DNA from: JAQWCH01 sp050952725
GTDB taxonomy: Bacteria; Bacillota_I; Bacilli_A; RFN20; CAG-826
Length of the DNA: 64,000 nt
Reading direction: 5' to 3'
Assembly (NCBI GenBank): GCA_050952725.1
Contig: JBMNLN010000001.1
Location: 992,001-1,056,000, forward strand
The translations under genes and the position numbers were made by a program. The notes beneath the pieces were generated by a model. It saw only the letters and a list, made by a program, of their open reading frames with translations. It was not told the DNA's origin and did no database searches. Positions 49,593-58,932 of this stretch are shown here, piece by piece. Positions within the stretch are counted from its first letter, which is position 1. The number at the start of each line of letters is the position of its first letter.

Positions 49593-51599
49593 ATGTGTTT
49601 TTGGCGTAAACCGAAGTTTACTGAAGTCGATAAGATGACGATTGCGGCCATTCGGGCGACTGTCATCGATGGGACGAATAAGGCCAATAGCGGCCATCCC
49701 GGCATGGCAATTGGCTCAGCTCCCGCACTTTATACGTTATTTACTCGGCATTTTGTCTCCAATCCTGAACAACCCGATTGGCCTAACCGCGATCGCTTCG
49801 TCCTCTCAGCTGGCCATACCAGCATGCTGCTTTATACTTTGCTCCATCTTGGGAATTTTGGAGTTACCCTAGAAGATTTACAGAACTTCCGTCAACTCGA
49901 TTCCAATACCCCAGGTCACCCCGAAGTCCATCAGACGCCAGGGGTAGATGCGACCACTGGTCCGTTAGGGCAAGGCTTGGCCCAAGCGGTGGGGATGGCT
50001 GTGGCCGAAGCGGCACTTGCTGGCCAATACCCTGAAGGTCAGCGGATTATCGATCACTATACCTATGCCTTAGTCGGCGATGGTTGTCTGCAAGAGGGGA
50101 TTAGCCAAGAGGCGATTTCCTTTGCGGGAAGGCAAAAACTCGGGAAGTTAATCGTGCTTTATGACGCGAATAATGTCACCCTGGATGGGCCTTTGAGCGA
50201 TAGTTTTGATGAGGATGTTCCCGCGCGTTTTCGCGCAGCGAATTGGCACGTCCAAGTCGTGAGTAATGGCAATGATCTAGTCGGATTAGATAAAGCCTTA
50301 TCCGCGGCGAAACGCCATAAGGATCAACCATCTTTAATTATGTTCCGTTCGGTAATCGGCCAAGGTTCAGTGAATCAAGGCACCCATAGAGTCCATGGAA
50401 GCCCGCTGGGCATCGTCGATGGCGCCCACGCTAAAGGCACCTATCTCTATCATGAACCCGAATGGAAAATCCCTGATGAAGTCTATCAAATCTTTAATAC
50501 GCATTTTATTACTCGCGGCGTTAAAGCCTTTGAAACTTGGGAACGACGCTTAAAAGCTTATCAAAAGAAGTTCCCGGAAGAATGCGAATTTTATCTAGCC
50601 CATACCGGCGTTAATATCCGCGATTGCCTGATGAAGTCCATGCCTGGTTTTGAACCTGGTTCCAAAGCCGCGACCCGCAAAACCAGCGGCGACTACTTAA
50701 GTGTCTTGAGTTGGGAAATTCCCAATTTAATCGGCGGCTCCGCCGATGTGGCTAGTAGCGTAATGACCAAACTGGAACATCAAACCCATTTCACTCCCGA
50801 AAACCGCCGTGGGAAAAATATCAACTTTGGCATTCGCGAATTCGCCATGGGGGCGATTCAAAATGGGATTTTGCTCCATGGCGGCCTGCGCACTTATGTC
50901 GGAACTTTCCTCGTTTTTAGCGATTATATGAAAGCGGCGATTCGGATGGCGGCCTTGCAGGAATTGCCAGCGATTTATCTCTTCTCGCATGACTCCCTCG
51001 CCATCGGCGAAGATGGTCCGACCCATCAACCAGTGGAGCAGTTAGCGATGCTGCGTTCGATTCCCCATCTCGATGTGATTCGTCCCGCGGATGCTTTTGA
51101 GACGGTCGCCGCGTGGAATTTGGCCTTAGAACGCAACGATGGTCCCACAGCGATTATTCTCTCACGGCAATCATTACCTCTTTTAGAAGATTCCAATCCG
51201 AATTTAGTCGAAAAAGGTGGTTATGTCCTCGCCTGGGAAGAGGAAGAGCAAAAAGTTGATTTGACCTTAGTCGCCAGTGGTTCCGAAGTGGAACTGGCTC
51301 TGGCCGCGCGCGATATTTTAAAACGAGAGCACCAAAAGCAAGTGCGCGTGGTCTCAATGCCTTCCCTCAATCGCTTTCTTTGCTTAAGCCAAGAAGAACA
51401 AGATGAAGTTTTAGGGACGACTTATGAAAACATTATCGCCGTTGAGATGGGAGCGAGGATGCCTTGGTATCGCATCGCCAAAACGGTTTTTGGAATTGAT
51501 CACTTTGGTTTATCAGCCCCGATGCGCGATATTGTGAAACGGGTGAATTTTACCAAGGAGCATCTAGTCGATATCGCCTTAGAGGCCGTAAATAAATAA
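49593..51599 (+). CDS. tkt: Transketolase
   Basis: The 668-aa thiamine diphosphate enzyme belongs to the non-oxidative pentose phosphate pathway. The ThDP motif GDG is at 162-164 in LVGDGCLQEGISQEA with the downstream N of DANNVTLDG. The family blocks SGHPGMAIGSAPALYTLF, GPLGQGLAQAVGMA and EDGPTHQPVEQLA are present. AAGGAGGGTGG precedes the ATG. It supplies pentoses that connect to the phosphopentomutase gene at 59859 and glyceraldehyde 3-phosphate for the dxs step. Confidence 0.97.
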   Translation: MCFWRKPKFTEVDKMTIAAIRATVIDGTNKANSGHPGMAIGSAPALYTLFTRHFVSNPEQPDWPNRDRFVLSAGHTSMLLYTLLHLGNFGVTLEDLQNFRQLDSNTPGHPEVHQTPGVDATTGPLGQGLAQAVGMAVAEAALAGQYPEGQRIIDHYTYALVGDGCLQEGISQEAISFAGRQKLGKLIVLYDANNVTLDGPLSDSFDEDVPARFRAANWHVQVVSNGNDLVGLDKALSAAKRHKDQPSLIMFRSVIGQGSVNQGTHRVHGSPLGIVDGAHAKGTYLYHEPEWKIPDEVYQIFNTHFITRGVKAFETWERRLKAYQKKFPEECEFYLAHTGVNIRDCLMKSMPGFEPGSKAATRKTSGDYLSVLSWEIPNLIGGSADVASSVMTKLEHQTHFTPENRRGKNINFGIREFAMGAIQNGILLHGGLRTYVGTFLVFSDYMKAAIRMAALQELPAIYLFSHDSLAIGEDGPTHQPVEQLAMLRSIPHLDVIRPADAFETVAAWNLALERNDGPTAIILSRQSLPLLEDSNPNLVEKGGYVLAWEEEEQKVDLTLVASGSEVELALAARDILKREHQKQVRVVSMPSLNRFLCLSQEEQDEVLGTTYENIIAVEMGARMPWYRIAKTVFGIDHFGLSAPMRDIVKRVNFTKEHLVDIALEAVNK

Positions 51600-51605
51600 G
51601 CATGA

Positions 51606-51637
51606 AGTCAGCGCGATTACGACGCTGACTTTTTTTC
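51606..51637 (+). terminator. Terminator after tkt
   Basis: AGTCAGCG / CGCTGACT around a 9-nt loop, followed by TTTTTTT. Confidence 0.9.
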
Positions 51638-51747
51638 TCGCTTTGCTCTACTTTTGACCATTGTTTTTTGCTATAATTTACTTGTTAATATCAAGCAATA
51701 TTGATTATTCGTCATCATTTTTTGGCGATGAGAAAGCGAGGTTGAGC

Positions 51748-52815
51748 ATGGGCGACAAACTCACCTTTAATCAGATTCTTTCCTGCTTGCATGAGAACTT
51801 CGAAACTGAACAGGAAAAAACCGATAAATGCCGCACATGGCAAAAACTCTTACAGACCAGTTATAAAAATTATAAAAGACAAGTGGCCGAAGATACAGAA
51901 ATCGTCGACTTTCAGGATTTTTCTCGCGATTTATTTGCTCGTCATGAACGGGCCTTAGCGAGTAAAACCAATCTTTTTCGTCATACTTACCATCAAGATG
52001 ATGCTTATTTGTCCTCCTTAGCCAAAAAAACAATCGATAAATTCAATCAAATGGCCACAGCGAACTTCGTCTTTAAACGGCAGAGCGAACAAAGTGCTGA
52101 TTTTGATATCGTTTTAAATTATTACTTACAGAAAGTTCCCGCGACTTCTGGCGATAAAACCAATCCCGATACGATTGGCGATTTACTCCGGCAAGCTTTG
52201 AAAAAATGCGGAGCGGGTATCCATTTGCTCACGCGAAATTTTGTCGATGAAGCCTTGATTTTATGGCGAGCTTTCCTTGAGGATATGGCGATTGTCAATG
52301 TGATGATCCTCCATCAGAAGAAAAAACTCGATCGCGCTTTCTTAACCAATAAAACGCGTACCTTACACGATTTAGGATTTGGCCTCGATAATCCCAAACA
52401 CGTCGATAGCATCAGCAAACAAGTCAACGTCCATATCGATGACAAACAGGCCAAGGACTGGGAGATGCTCCGCTTTAGTTGGCTGAAAGATTGCATCTCC
52501 GATAAGGATTATACCTCGAGTAAAGTGCGGAGTTTAGCGGGATTGGAAGAGTATTCAAAACACTATAAATTCACCTCGGTCTTTGTCCATGAGCGTCTCA
52601 TCAGCGATGAAGACGTGAAAATCCTCCCCCTGGCCGATTATGCGCTTTGCTTATATTGGCGATTATTCGATGAGGAACTGCGGAATAAACTCCTTGATTA
52701 TTTTGCCCTGCAAAAGATGAAAGAAGTGGAAAAACTCGAGAAGGAGATTCGCCTGTTCTTAAAATCAAAGTATCAGGAGCGATTTAAGGAATTTTCGCGC
52801 ATTTTAGCGCAGTAA
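51748..52815 (+). CDS. Helical protein of unknown function (DUF5677-like)
   Basis: 355 aa from ATG 51748, with GAGGT 5-6 nt upstream and TATAAT at 51672. No signal or membrane segment. It is mostly charged helices; the middle part (NFVDEALILWRAFLEDMAI) resembles the Arg/Glu helix of DUF5677-type proteins, and the end is a Lys/Glu-rich helix. I cannot give a function. It stands alone between the tkt terminator and the asp23-family gene. Confidence 0.7.
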   Translation: MGDKLTFNQILSCLHENFETEQEKTDKCRTWQKLLQTSYKNYKRQVAEDTEIVDFQDFSRDLFARHERALASKTNLFRHTYHQDDAYLSSLAKKTIDKFNQMATANFVFKRQSEQSADFDIVLNYYLQKVPATSGDKTNPDTIGDLLRQALKKCGAGIHLLTRNFVDEALILWRAFLEDMAIVNVMILHQKKKLDRAFLTNKTRTLHDLGFGLDNPKHVDSISKQVNVHIDDKQAKDWEMLRFSWLKDCISDKDYTSSKVRSLAGLEEYSKHYKFTSVFVHERLISDEDVKILPLADYALCLYWRLFDEELRNKLLDYFALQKMKEVEKLEKEIRLFLKSKYQERFKEFSRILAQ

Positions 52816-52870
52816 AAATTGCTATACCAAAGTAAATTATTTATAATTAAATTAATATGGAGGGGTATTT

Positions 52871-53203
52871 ATGGCGGAATATGTCTACATTCAAAACTAT
52901 ACGCGCAATGGCCAGATGGGAATTTCCCATGTGGTTTTTGATCAAATCGCCTACATCGCCGCCGAAGGTGTGATTGGAGCCACGGTCGCCAGGAGCAAAA
53001 AACGCCTCTTTACCCTGCACAAACCGATTGCCTGTGAGATTCGCAATGGTCTAGTCGATGTGAAAATCTCAGTGGTAATTGAAAAAGACGCCAATCAGGA
53101 AACGGTTAAAGAGAAAATCATTGAAGAAGTCTCCAATGCCCTCTCGATGATGACCGAATTAATCCCTTTTAAGGTAATCGTGGAGGTCGTTGGGGTCGAA
53201 TAA
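52871..53203 (+). CDS. Asp23/Gls24 family protein (YqhY-like)
   Basis: The 110-aa protein has the Asp23 pattern: ISHVVFDQIAYIAAEGVIGA, a conserved VDVKISVVI strand, and a final VIVEVVGVE strand. In Firmicutes the YqhY member lies just upstream of nusB and is tied to fatty-acid or envelope homeostasis; the context here is the same. GGAGGGG precedes the ATG. Confidence 0.88.
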   Translation: MAEYVYIQNYTRNGQMGISHVVFDQIAYIAAEGVIGATVARSKKRLFTLHKPIACEIRNGLVDVKISVVIEKDANQETVKEKIIEEVSNALSMMTELIPFKVIVEVVGVE

Positions 53204-53223
53204 TTTGCCCCGATACTCCGAAT

Positions 53224-53781
53224 ATGAACAAGAAGTCGACGCGAAATAAAAAAGTTCGCCGTCCCTTAACTTATGCGGAAACCCATAACCGCTCTTTAAA
53301 AATTTATCAAAATACCTGCTCGTTTATCACCTGGGCTGGGCTGATGAATTTCTTCGGGGCGGTTTTTGCTCTTTTTAATCGCTCGGGGACAACCTTTTAT
53401 TATCTAAACTTCACCTTTAATCAATGGATTTTTCGCACTTTAGAATTCAATGGTTTATCTGAGTCCTCACCGGTGGCCTTTGTCGTGCTTGTGCTAGTCA
53501 TCGCGGCGGTTTCGGGAGCGGGGTTTGTCTTACTTGGGCAATTTGCTCGACGCGGTTATCATCTGCCTCTGATGGTTGGAACCGCCATTTATTTTGTCGA
53601 TTTAATCTTATTATTTTTCCTCCCTGCTCATTTAGAAGATCCGAATTTTCGTCGAATTGGCTTTATCTTTCATGGATTAATCTTAATGATGATGGTCATT
53701 AGCATTATCTTCTATTATCACATTGTCAAATTGCAAAAGAGCAAGAAAGCGCCAGCAGAAGAGGAAACTTTCAAGGAGTGA
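53224..53781 (+). CDS. Membrane protein, four helices, unknown function
   Basis: 185 aa with a basic N-terminus and four hydrophobic segments (about 33-52, 82-105, 114-134, 144-165) and a charged C-terminal tail. No family is recognised. It lies between the asp23-family gene and nusB with gaps of 20 and 3 nt, so it is part of that operon. No good Shine-Dalgarno is visible before its ATG. Confidence 0.75.
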   Translation: MNKKSTRNKKVRRPLTYAETHNRSLKIYQNTCSFITWAGLMNFFGAVFALFNRSGTTFYYLNFTFNQWIFRTLEFNGLSESSPVAFVVLVLVIAAVSGAGFVLLGQFARRGYHLPLMVGTAIYFVDLILLFFLPAHLEDPNFRRIGFIFHGLILMMMVISIIFYYHIVKLQKSKKAPAEEETFKE

Positions 53782-53784
53782 ATT

Positions 53785-54210
53785 ATGGTCGAAACCACAC
53801 CGATTAGCCGCAATCAACTCCATAACTACGCCCTTGAAGTCGTCTATGCGGCCTTGACTTATCAAAAAGCCGGTCTGGAATTTGATTTAAAAGACTTGAC
53901 CGCGGGGATTTTAAAGATGCCCTATCCCCAGGTAGATCTTTTTTTGCGCCGCGTCACCACAAAAGCTTTGGTAAATCAACAAGCGTATATTGAAAAAATT
54001 ACTCCCCATCTGCGCTCGTGGAAATTTGAACGTTTAGCGAGATGCGCCCAAGCGATTTTATTGATTGCCCTCGCACATTATTTCGATACGGAAACAGTCG
54101 ATAAGGCGATTGTCATCAATAATGCGGTGCGCTTAGCCAAGCGCTATTTAAACGATGGTGATTATAAATTTATCAATGGAGTCCTCGAGCAGGTATTAGT
54201 CGATGAGTAA
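53785..54210 (+). CDS. nusB: Transcription antitermination factor NusB
   Basis: The 141-aa all-helical NusB starts RNQLHNYALEVVYA and carries the conserved end block DKAIVINNAVRLAKRYLNDGDYKFINGVL. It joins NusE and boxA RNA in rRNA antitermination. The stop overlaps the xseA start by 8 nt. Confidence 0.93.
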   Translation: MVETTPISRNQLHNYALEVVYAALTYQKAGLEFDLKDLTAGILKMPYPQVDLFLRRVTTKALVNQQAYIEKITPHLRSWKFERLARCAQAILLIALAHYFDTETVDKAIVINNAVRLAKRYLNDGDYKFINGVLEQVLVDE

Positions 54211-55480
54211 GGATGCATATTTGACCGTAACAGCGCTTAATCAATATGTGAAGACGCTGCTCGAAAGTGATACCAACCTCGTCAACATCACCGTTCGCGG
54301 CGAAGTTTCCAATTTCAAAGTTCATCCGACCGGACTTTACTTTTCCTTAAAGGATGAAAATGCCGTTATCAGCGCAGCGATGTTTCGCTATGCGTTAAAA
54401 AACATTGATTTTCCGATTAAAAACGGCGATGAAGTCCTGGCTACTGGACAAATCAGCCTCTTTACGGGGCGTGGCACCTATCAAATCATCGTCAGAGAAA
54501 TCGTTCTGTTTGGTGAAGGTGCCAAACTTTTAGCTTTGGAAAAATTAAAGAAAAAGCTGGCGGCTGAAGGACTTTTTGCTCCAGAACGCAAAAAGAAACT
54601 CGTTGCCTATCCCCAAAACGTCGGAATTATTACCGGCGAAAAGTCTGCCGCAGAGAGCGATTTATTAAAAAACCTTGCCCGGCGTTTTCCCTTGGTGAAA
54701 GTTCATCTTTTCCCCGCGCTTGTTCAAGGAGAAAACGCCCCAAAAGACCTCAGAAGAGCAGTGCAACTAAGTAAGAATTATCCTCTTGATGTCTTAATCA
54801 TCGCCCGTGGGGGTGGAAGTAGTGAGGATCTTTGGGCGTTCAATGATGAAAACTTAATTTATGACCTGAGCCAATATCCATATCCCGTAATTGCCGCGGT
54901 CGGACACGAAGTCGACCAAACTTTAGTCGATTATATCGCTGATGCTCGCGCCTCGACTCCGACTGGCGCCTGTGAATTAGCTGTTCCTGATCAAAATGAG
55001 TTGCTCCAACGTTTAAAAAGTCAATCCGAGCGCCTAAATATGGGATTCCTGCAAAAAATTGCCTTGGCTAAACGCCAAATTAGCAATTTAAGTTCACGTC
55101 CAGTCTTGCAAAACCCCTTAGCTAGCTTTGCTCCCGTGTCAGCGCGATTAGAAAAATATCAAGATCAACTCCTTTATCCCATAAAAAGAAAAGTGATGTC
55201 ATATCATGACCTTTTTACTCGTTTAGAGCAAAGATTAACCTTTATCACGCATCAAATTAGCCATCATTATCGCAGTCGTCTGCAAGTCGCAAGCGAAAAA
55301 CTTTGCGCGTTAAGCCCAAAAGCGGTCTTAAGTCGCGGTTATGCTTTTCTCACTACCGAAGATGATCAAATCATCAAGAGTATTGCCGCTTTAGCCCCAG
55401 GTCAAATAGTGAAAACCACCATCGATGATGGTACAATTATAAGTGAGATTATAGAAACTAGAGGTCAAGAGGATGAGTGA
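54203..55480 (+). CDS. xseA: Exodeoxyribonuclease VII large subunit
   Basis: 425 aa. An N-terminal OB domain (LTVTALNQYVKTLLE ... ITVRGEVSNFKVHPTGLYFSLKD) is followed by the catalytic region (VGIITGEKSAAESDL, IIARGGGSSEDLWAFNDE, AVGHEVDQTLVDYIADARASTPTGACE) and a C-terminal coiled coil. With XseB it degrades single-stranded DNA. Overlaps with nusB and xseB indicate a coupled operon. Confidence 0.97.
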   Translation: MSKDAYLTVTALNQYVKTLLESDTNLVNITVRGEVSNFKVHPTGLYFSLKDENAVISAAMFRYALKNIDFPIKNGDEVLATGQISLFTGRGTYQIIVREIVLFGEGAKLLALEKLKKKLAAEGLFAPERKKKLVAYPQNVGIITGEKSAAESDLLKNLARRFPLVKVHLFPALVQGENAPKDLRRAVQLSKNYPLDVLIIARGGGSSEDLWAFNDENLIYDLSQYPYPVIAAVGHEVDQTLVDYIADARASTPTGACELAVPDQNELLQRLKSQSERLNMGFLQKIALAKRQISNLSSRPVLQNPLASFAPVSARLEKYQDQLLYPIKRKVMSYHDLFTRLEQRLTFITHQISHHYRSRLQVASEKLCALSPKAVLSRGYAFLTTEDDQIIKSIAALAPGQIVKTTIDDGTIISEIIETRGQEDE

Positions 55481-55682
55481 AACTAAATTATCTTTTGAGA
55501 ACCGCTTGAAACGCTTAGAACAGATTGTCGCTAAGATGGAAAGTGGTAATCTTCCTTTAGAAGAGGCGCTTAAACTTTTTAATGAAGGGAATACCCTTTT
55601 AAAATCTTTACAAGAGGAGTTAAGCGCGGCCGAAATGGAAATCACGAAGATTACCGGAGAAAATCCAGACAAAAAAGAATAG
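55473..55682 (+). CDS. xseB: Exodeoxyribonuclease VII small subunit
   Basis: The 69-aa protein has the XseB signature FENRLKRLEQIVAKMESGNLPLEE and overlaps the end of xseA by 8 nt. Confidence 0.95.
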   Translation: MSETKLSFENRLKRLEQIVAKMESGNLPLEEALKLFNEGNTLLKSLQEELSAAEMEITKITGENPDKKE

Positions 55683-55726
55683 AGTTATTTATTAGTAGTT
55701 AATTAGTTGTTTATTGGTTGAAAAAT

Positions 55727-57610
55727 ATGGGGAAACGTCGAAACAAAAAGAAAGAAATCCGCTCGATCGATTTAACAAAGATTGAAAATCCCGCCTTTGT
55801 TAAGGATTTGAATTATCGTGAATTAGAAAAACTCGCGAGTGATCTTCGGACCGAAATCATTGCACAGACCGCGAAAAATGGCGGCCATCTTTCGAGTAAC
55901 CTCGGTACGGTCGAGGCGACAATCGCCTTGTATCGAAATTTCGATTTTCCCAAGGACAAATTGCTTTTTGACGTGGGACATCAAACCTATGCGCAAAAAA
56001 TTCTCACAGGTCGCTCCTTGGAAAACTTACGAAAAAAAGGGGGAATTTCCGGTTTCCAAAGTCTAGAAGAATCAATTTATGACCAATATGAAGCCGGTCA
56101 CTCTTCGACGAGTATCGGGGCTGCGACCGGGATGGCCATCGCACGGGACTTGAATAAGGAAAATTATGAGATTATCGCTTTTATCGGTGATGCTTCCATC
56201 GCTAATGGAGTAGCTTTTGAAAGTTTGAACTATTTAGGTCGCTCGCATCACAAGGTGATTATCCTTTTAAACGATAACGATATGTCGATTTCAGCACCGG
56301 TGGGTGGTTTTGCGAAGATTTTCCGACGTTTGAAACTCTCTAACAGCTATTTACGCAGTAAGGATGCTTATCGGCGCATCCTGTTTAAAACTCGTCTTGG
56401 TTATCATATCTATCGGTTTACTTGGTGGCTCAAAGACAAATTTGCACGACTCGTCTTACCACTTAACTTCTTTGAACAACTGGGTTTTCACTATATTGGA
56501 ACTATCGATGGTCATGACTTAAAATCGCTCGATAAATCCTTAAAAAAAGCCAAAGGCTTAAAACGCTCAGTAATCGTCCATCTGAAAACAACCAAAGGCA
56601 AAGGCTATCGCTACAGCGAAAAAGATGGCGATGGTGACTGGCATGGAGTGGGAATTTTTGATATCACGACAGGAAAAAGTAGGCTTAATCATCAAAATCG
56701 CATGTCTTGGTCTGATCTTTACGCTGATTTAGCGGAATTCATTTTAAAAACAAATCCGGATGCAGTTTTAATTACTCCAGCCACCTTGAAGGGATCGAAA
56801 TTAGAGCATATCTTCAAGCGATATTGCAGTCGCGCTATCGATGTTGGTATCGCCGAAGAAAATGCTTTTCTCGTGGCTCAAGGCTTGGCGTTAAATCATA
56901 AATATCCAATTATCTCCGTTTATTCGACTTTCATGCAGCGAAGTTTCGATCAGATTATTCACGATTTGGCGCGCATGAACTTAAAAGTTCTCATCCTCGT
57001 TGATCGGGCTGGGTTAGTCGGTCAAGATGGTCCGACTCACCATGGCATCTTTGATAGCGCCTTCCTGCAAAGTGTCCCCAATATCACAATGGCGATGGCC
57101 AAAGATGAAGTCGAGGCCAAGGCTTTAATTGAACTGGCCAAAGATGTCCCTGGCCCATTCTTCCTGCGTTATCCCCGCGCTTGTTTATCTTTGCCACTAA
57201 CGGTGAATTCCCAAACCAAAATCGCGTTGGGCAAGTGGGATATCACCCTTTCAAGTCCGAAGAAGAAGTTAGCTCTCATTAGTTATGGCCCACTTTTTAA
57301 GGTTTTAAATGAACAACTCCAAAAACATGATCTCACTTTAGTTAATGCCATTTTCCAAAAGCCAGTTGACGAAAAGGTTTTAAATTCCTTACTTGATTAT
57401 GAACAACTCTTAATTATCGACGCTTATGGGGTGAAGGAAGGTTTTACTAACCGCGTTGTTGCCTACTTAACCAAGCAACACTATCAGGGAAAAGTCCATG
57501 TTAAAGCAATTCCCAATCAGTTTATTAAACATGCGACCCTTGAAGAGCAGATGGAAGAAATCGGCTTAACCCCAAAACAAATTATCAGTTTTATTGAAGA
57601 AATCATCTAA
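55727..57610 (+). CDS. dxs: 1-deoxy-D-xylulose-5-phosphate synthase
   Basis: This 627-aa ThDP enzyme catalyses the first step of the MEP isoprenoid pathway. Family blocks: HLSSNLGTVE, FDVGHQTYAQKILTGR, LLNDNDMSIS, YIGTIDGHD, VYSTFMQRSFDQI and DGPTHHG. The usual GDG ThDP motif reads GDA (154-156), and the catalytic-Glu block IAEQHA reads IAEENA; the Glu is kept. The order xseB-dxs fits Bacillus, although the ispA gene normally between them is absent. The start is uncertain: there is no Shine-Dalgarno, and an in-frame TTG lies 9 nt upstream. Confidence 0.9.
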   Translation: MGKRRNKKKEIRSIDLTKIENPAFVKDLNYRELEKLASDLRTEIIAQTAKNGGHLSSNLGTVEATIALYRNFDFPKDKLLFDVGHQTYAQKILTGRSLENLRKKGGISGFQSLEESIYDQYEAGHSSTSIGAATGMAIARDLNKENYEIIAFIGDASIANGVAFESLNYLGRSHHKVIILLNDNDMSISAPVGGFAKIFRRLKLSNSYLRSKDAYRRILFKTRLGYHIYRFTWWLKDKFARLVLPLNFFEQLGFHYIGTIDGHDLKSLDKSLKKAKGLKRSVIVHLKTTKGKGYRYSEKDGDGDWHGVGIFDITTGKSRLNHQNRMSWSDLYADLAEFILKTNPDAVLITPATLKGSKLEHIFKRYCSRAIDVGIAEENAFLVAQGLALNHKYPIISVYSTFMQRSFDQIIHDLARMNLKVLILVDRAGLVGQDGPTHHGIFDSAFLQSVPNITMAMAKDEVEAKALIELAKDVPGPFFLRYPRACLSLPLTVNSQTKIALGKWDITLSSPKKKLALISYGPLFKVLNEQLQKHDLTLVNAIFQKPVDEKVLNSLLDYEQLLIIDAYGVKEGFTNRVVAYLTKQHYQGKVHVKAIPNQFIKHATLEEQMEEIGLTPKQIISFIEEII

Positions 57611-57635
57611 ACTTGGCCCTTGAGATTCAAGGTAT

Positions 57636-57673
57636 ATGCCATCGTTCAACTTGCGTTTTGATGGCTTTTTTTA
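57636..57673 (+). terminator. Terminator after dxs
   Basis: GCCATC (57638-57643) pairs with GATGGC (57660-57665), followed by seven T's. Confidence 0.8.
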
Positions 57674-57698
57674 TGTTAACTAAATCTCAATTTAGCTC

Positions 57699-57713
57699 TA
57701 TAATAAAAGGGGA
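57699..57713 (+). promoter_or_regulatory. Promoter -10 and RBS of dinB
   Basis: TATAAT (57699-57704) with AAAGGGGA directly after it, 4-5 nt before the ATG at 57717; the leader would be only a few bases long. Confidence 0.6.
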
Positions 57714-57716
57714 ATT

Positions 57717-58895
57717 ATGGCGAAGATTATTATGCATATCGACTTAAATGCCTTCTTTGCCCGAGCCGAGGTGATTCGCAATCCCGCCTTGCTTGGGAAG
57801 CCTTTAGTCGTGGGCGGGACTTCGAGGCGCGGCATTGTCTCGACCGCCTCTTATGAAGCGCGAAAATTTGGTATCCATTCGGCGATGCCGATGTATATGG
57901 CAAAGCGCCTCTGTCCTCAGGTAATTATCAAAACCGTCGATTTTCCTTATTATCATGAATTATCAAACCAGTTTTTTACCTTTTTAAAAAAGTACTCCCC
58001 CATCCTTGAAGTTGCCTCTATCGATGAATGCTACGTCGATATGACTAGTGCGATGAAAGATATTAAAAACCCTGATACCTATTTAAAAAAACTCCAAAAT
58101 AATCTCTTAAAGGAAACGGGATTGCATTGCTCGATTGGACTTGCTCCTAATAAATTCCTTGCCAAGATGGCCAGTGATATGAAAAAGCCGATGGGGATTA
58201 CGATTTTACGGAAACGCGATGTCGAAAAACTCCTCCATCCTCTCCCGATTAAAGCGATGTATGGAATTGGCAAAAAGACCTATCCCCGATTAGAAAGACT
58301 CGGGATTAAGACGATTGGGGATTTAGCGACAACTAATGATCTTCGCGTCGAGAAATTACTCGGGAAATTCTTTTATGTCCTGCAGGGATGGGCCAGGGGC
58401 GAAGGTAGCGATGAAGTAATCACCGAGAGCGAAGATCCTAAAAGCTTAAGTCATTCAACTACTTTTTCCGATGACGTCGATGATTTTAACGAGATTGCTG
58501 CAATGTTAAAAACTTTAGTTATCGATTTAAGTGAACGAGCGCAAAAGGAAGAGCAATTGGCCTTCACCATTCAAATCACTATTAAACATGCAGATTTTAC
58601 GACGATTACCCGTTCGACCACCTTAGATAAACCGACTAATGATCCGAATGCGATTTATCTAACCGCTTTAAAGCTTTTAGAGAAGAACTACGATAATCAA
58701 CCGATTCGCTTAATCGGGGTTGGCTTACAGAATTTAGAGAGCAAAGCAAACATCAAAGTGCAGATGTCAATCTTTGATTATGGGGAAGAATTTGAACAAC
58801 AGCATCGCACCCGTCTCTTAGTCGAAGAACTGAACCGAAAATTAAAGAAACCCCTGTTGATGACTGCTGATCAATTAAAAAAGCCGAAAAAGTAA
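57717..58895 (+). CDS. dinB: DNA polymerase IV (Y family)
   Basis: 392 aa. Catalytic acids are D9 in HIDLNAFFA and D103/E104 in SIDECYVDM. SYEARKFGIHSAMP, the thumb HhH (IKAMYGIGKKTYPRL) and the little-finger domain follow. It performs error-prone lesion bypass. The Phe steric gate is conserved in NAFFA. The C-terminus ends LKKPKK without an obvious clamp-binding QxxLF motif, although MSIFDYG could serve. Confidence 0.96.
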   Translation: MAKIIMHIDLNAFFARAEVIRNPALLGKPLVVGGTSRRGIVSTASYEARKFGIHSAMPMYMAKRLCPQVIIKTVDFPYYHELSNQFFTFLKKYSPILEVASIDECYVDMTSAMKDIKNPDTYLKKLQNNLLKETGLHCSIGLAPNKFLAKMASDMKKPMGITILRKRDVEKLLHPLPIKAMYGIGKKTYPRLERLGIKTIGDLATTNDLRVEKLLGKFFYVLQGWARGEGSDEVITESEDPKSLSHSTTFSDDVDDFNEIAAMLKTLVIDLSERAQKEEQLAFTIQITIKHADFTTITRSTTLDKPTNDPNAIYLTALKLLEKNYDNQPIRLIGVGLQNLESKANIKVQMSIFDYGEEFEQQHRTRLLVEELNRKLKKPLLMTADQLKKPKK

Positions 58896-58932
58896 ATTAT
58901 TAGTGATTTTCTAGTAAAAAACAGGAGAAAAC

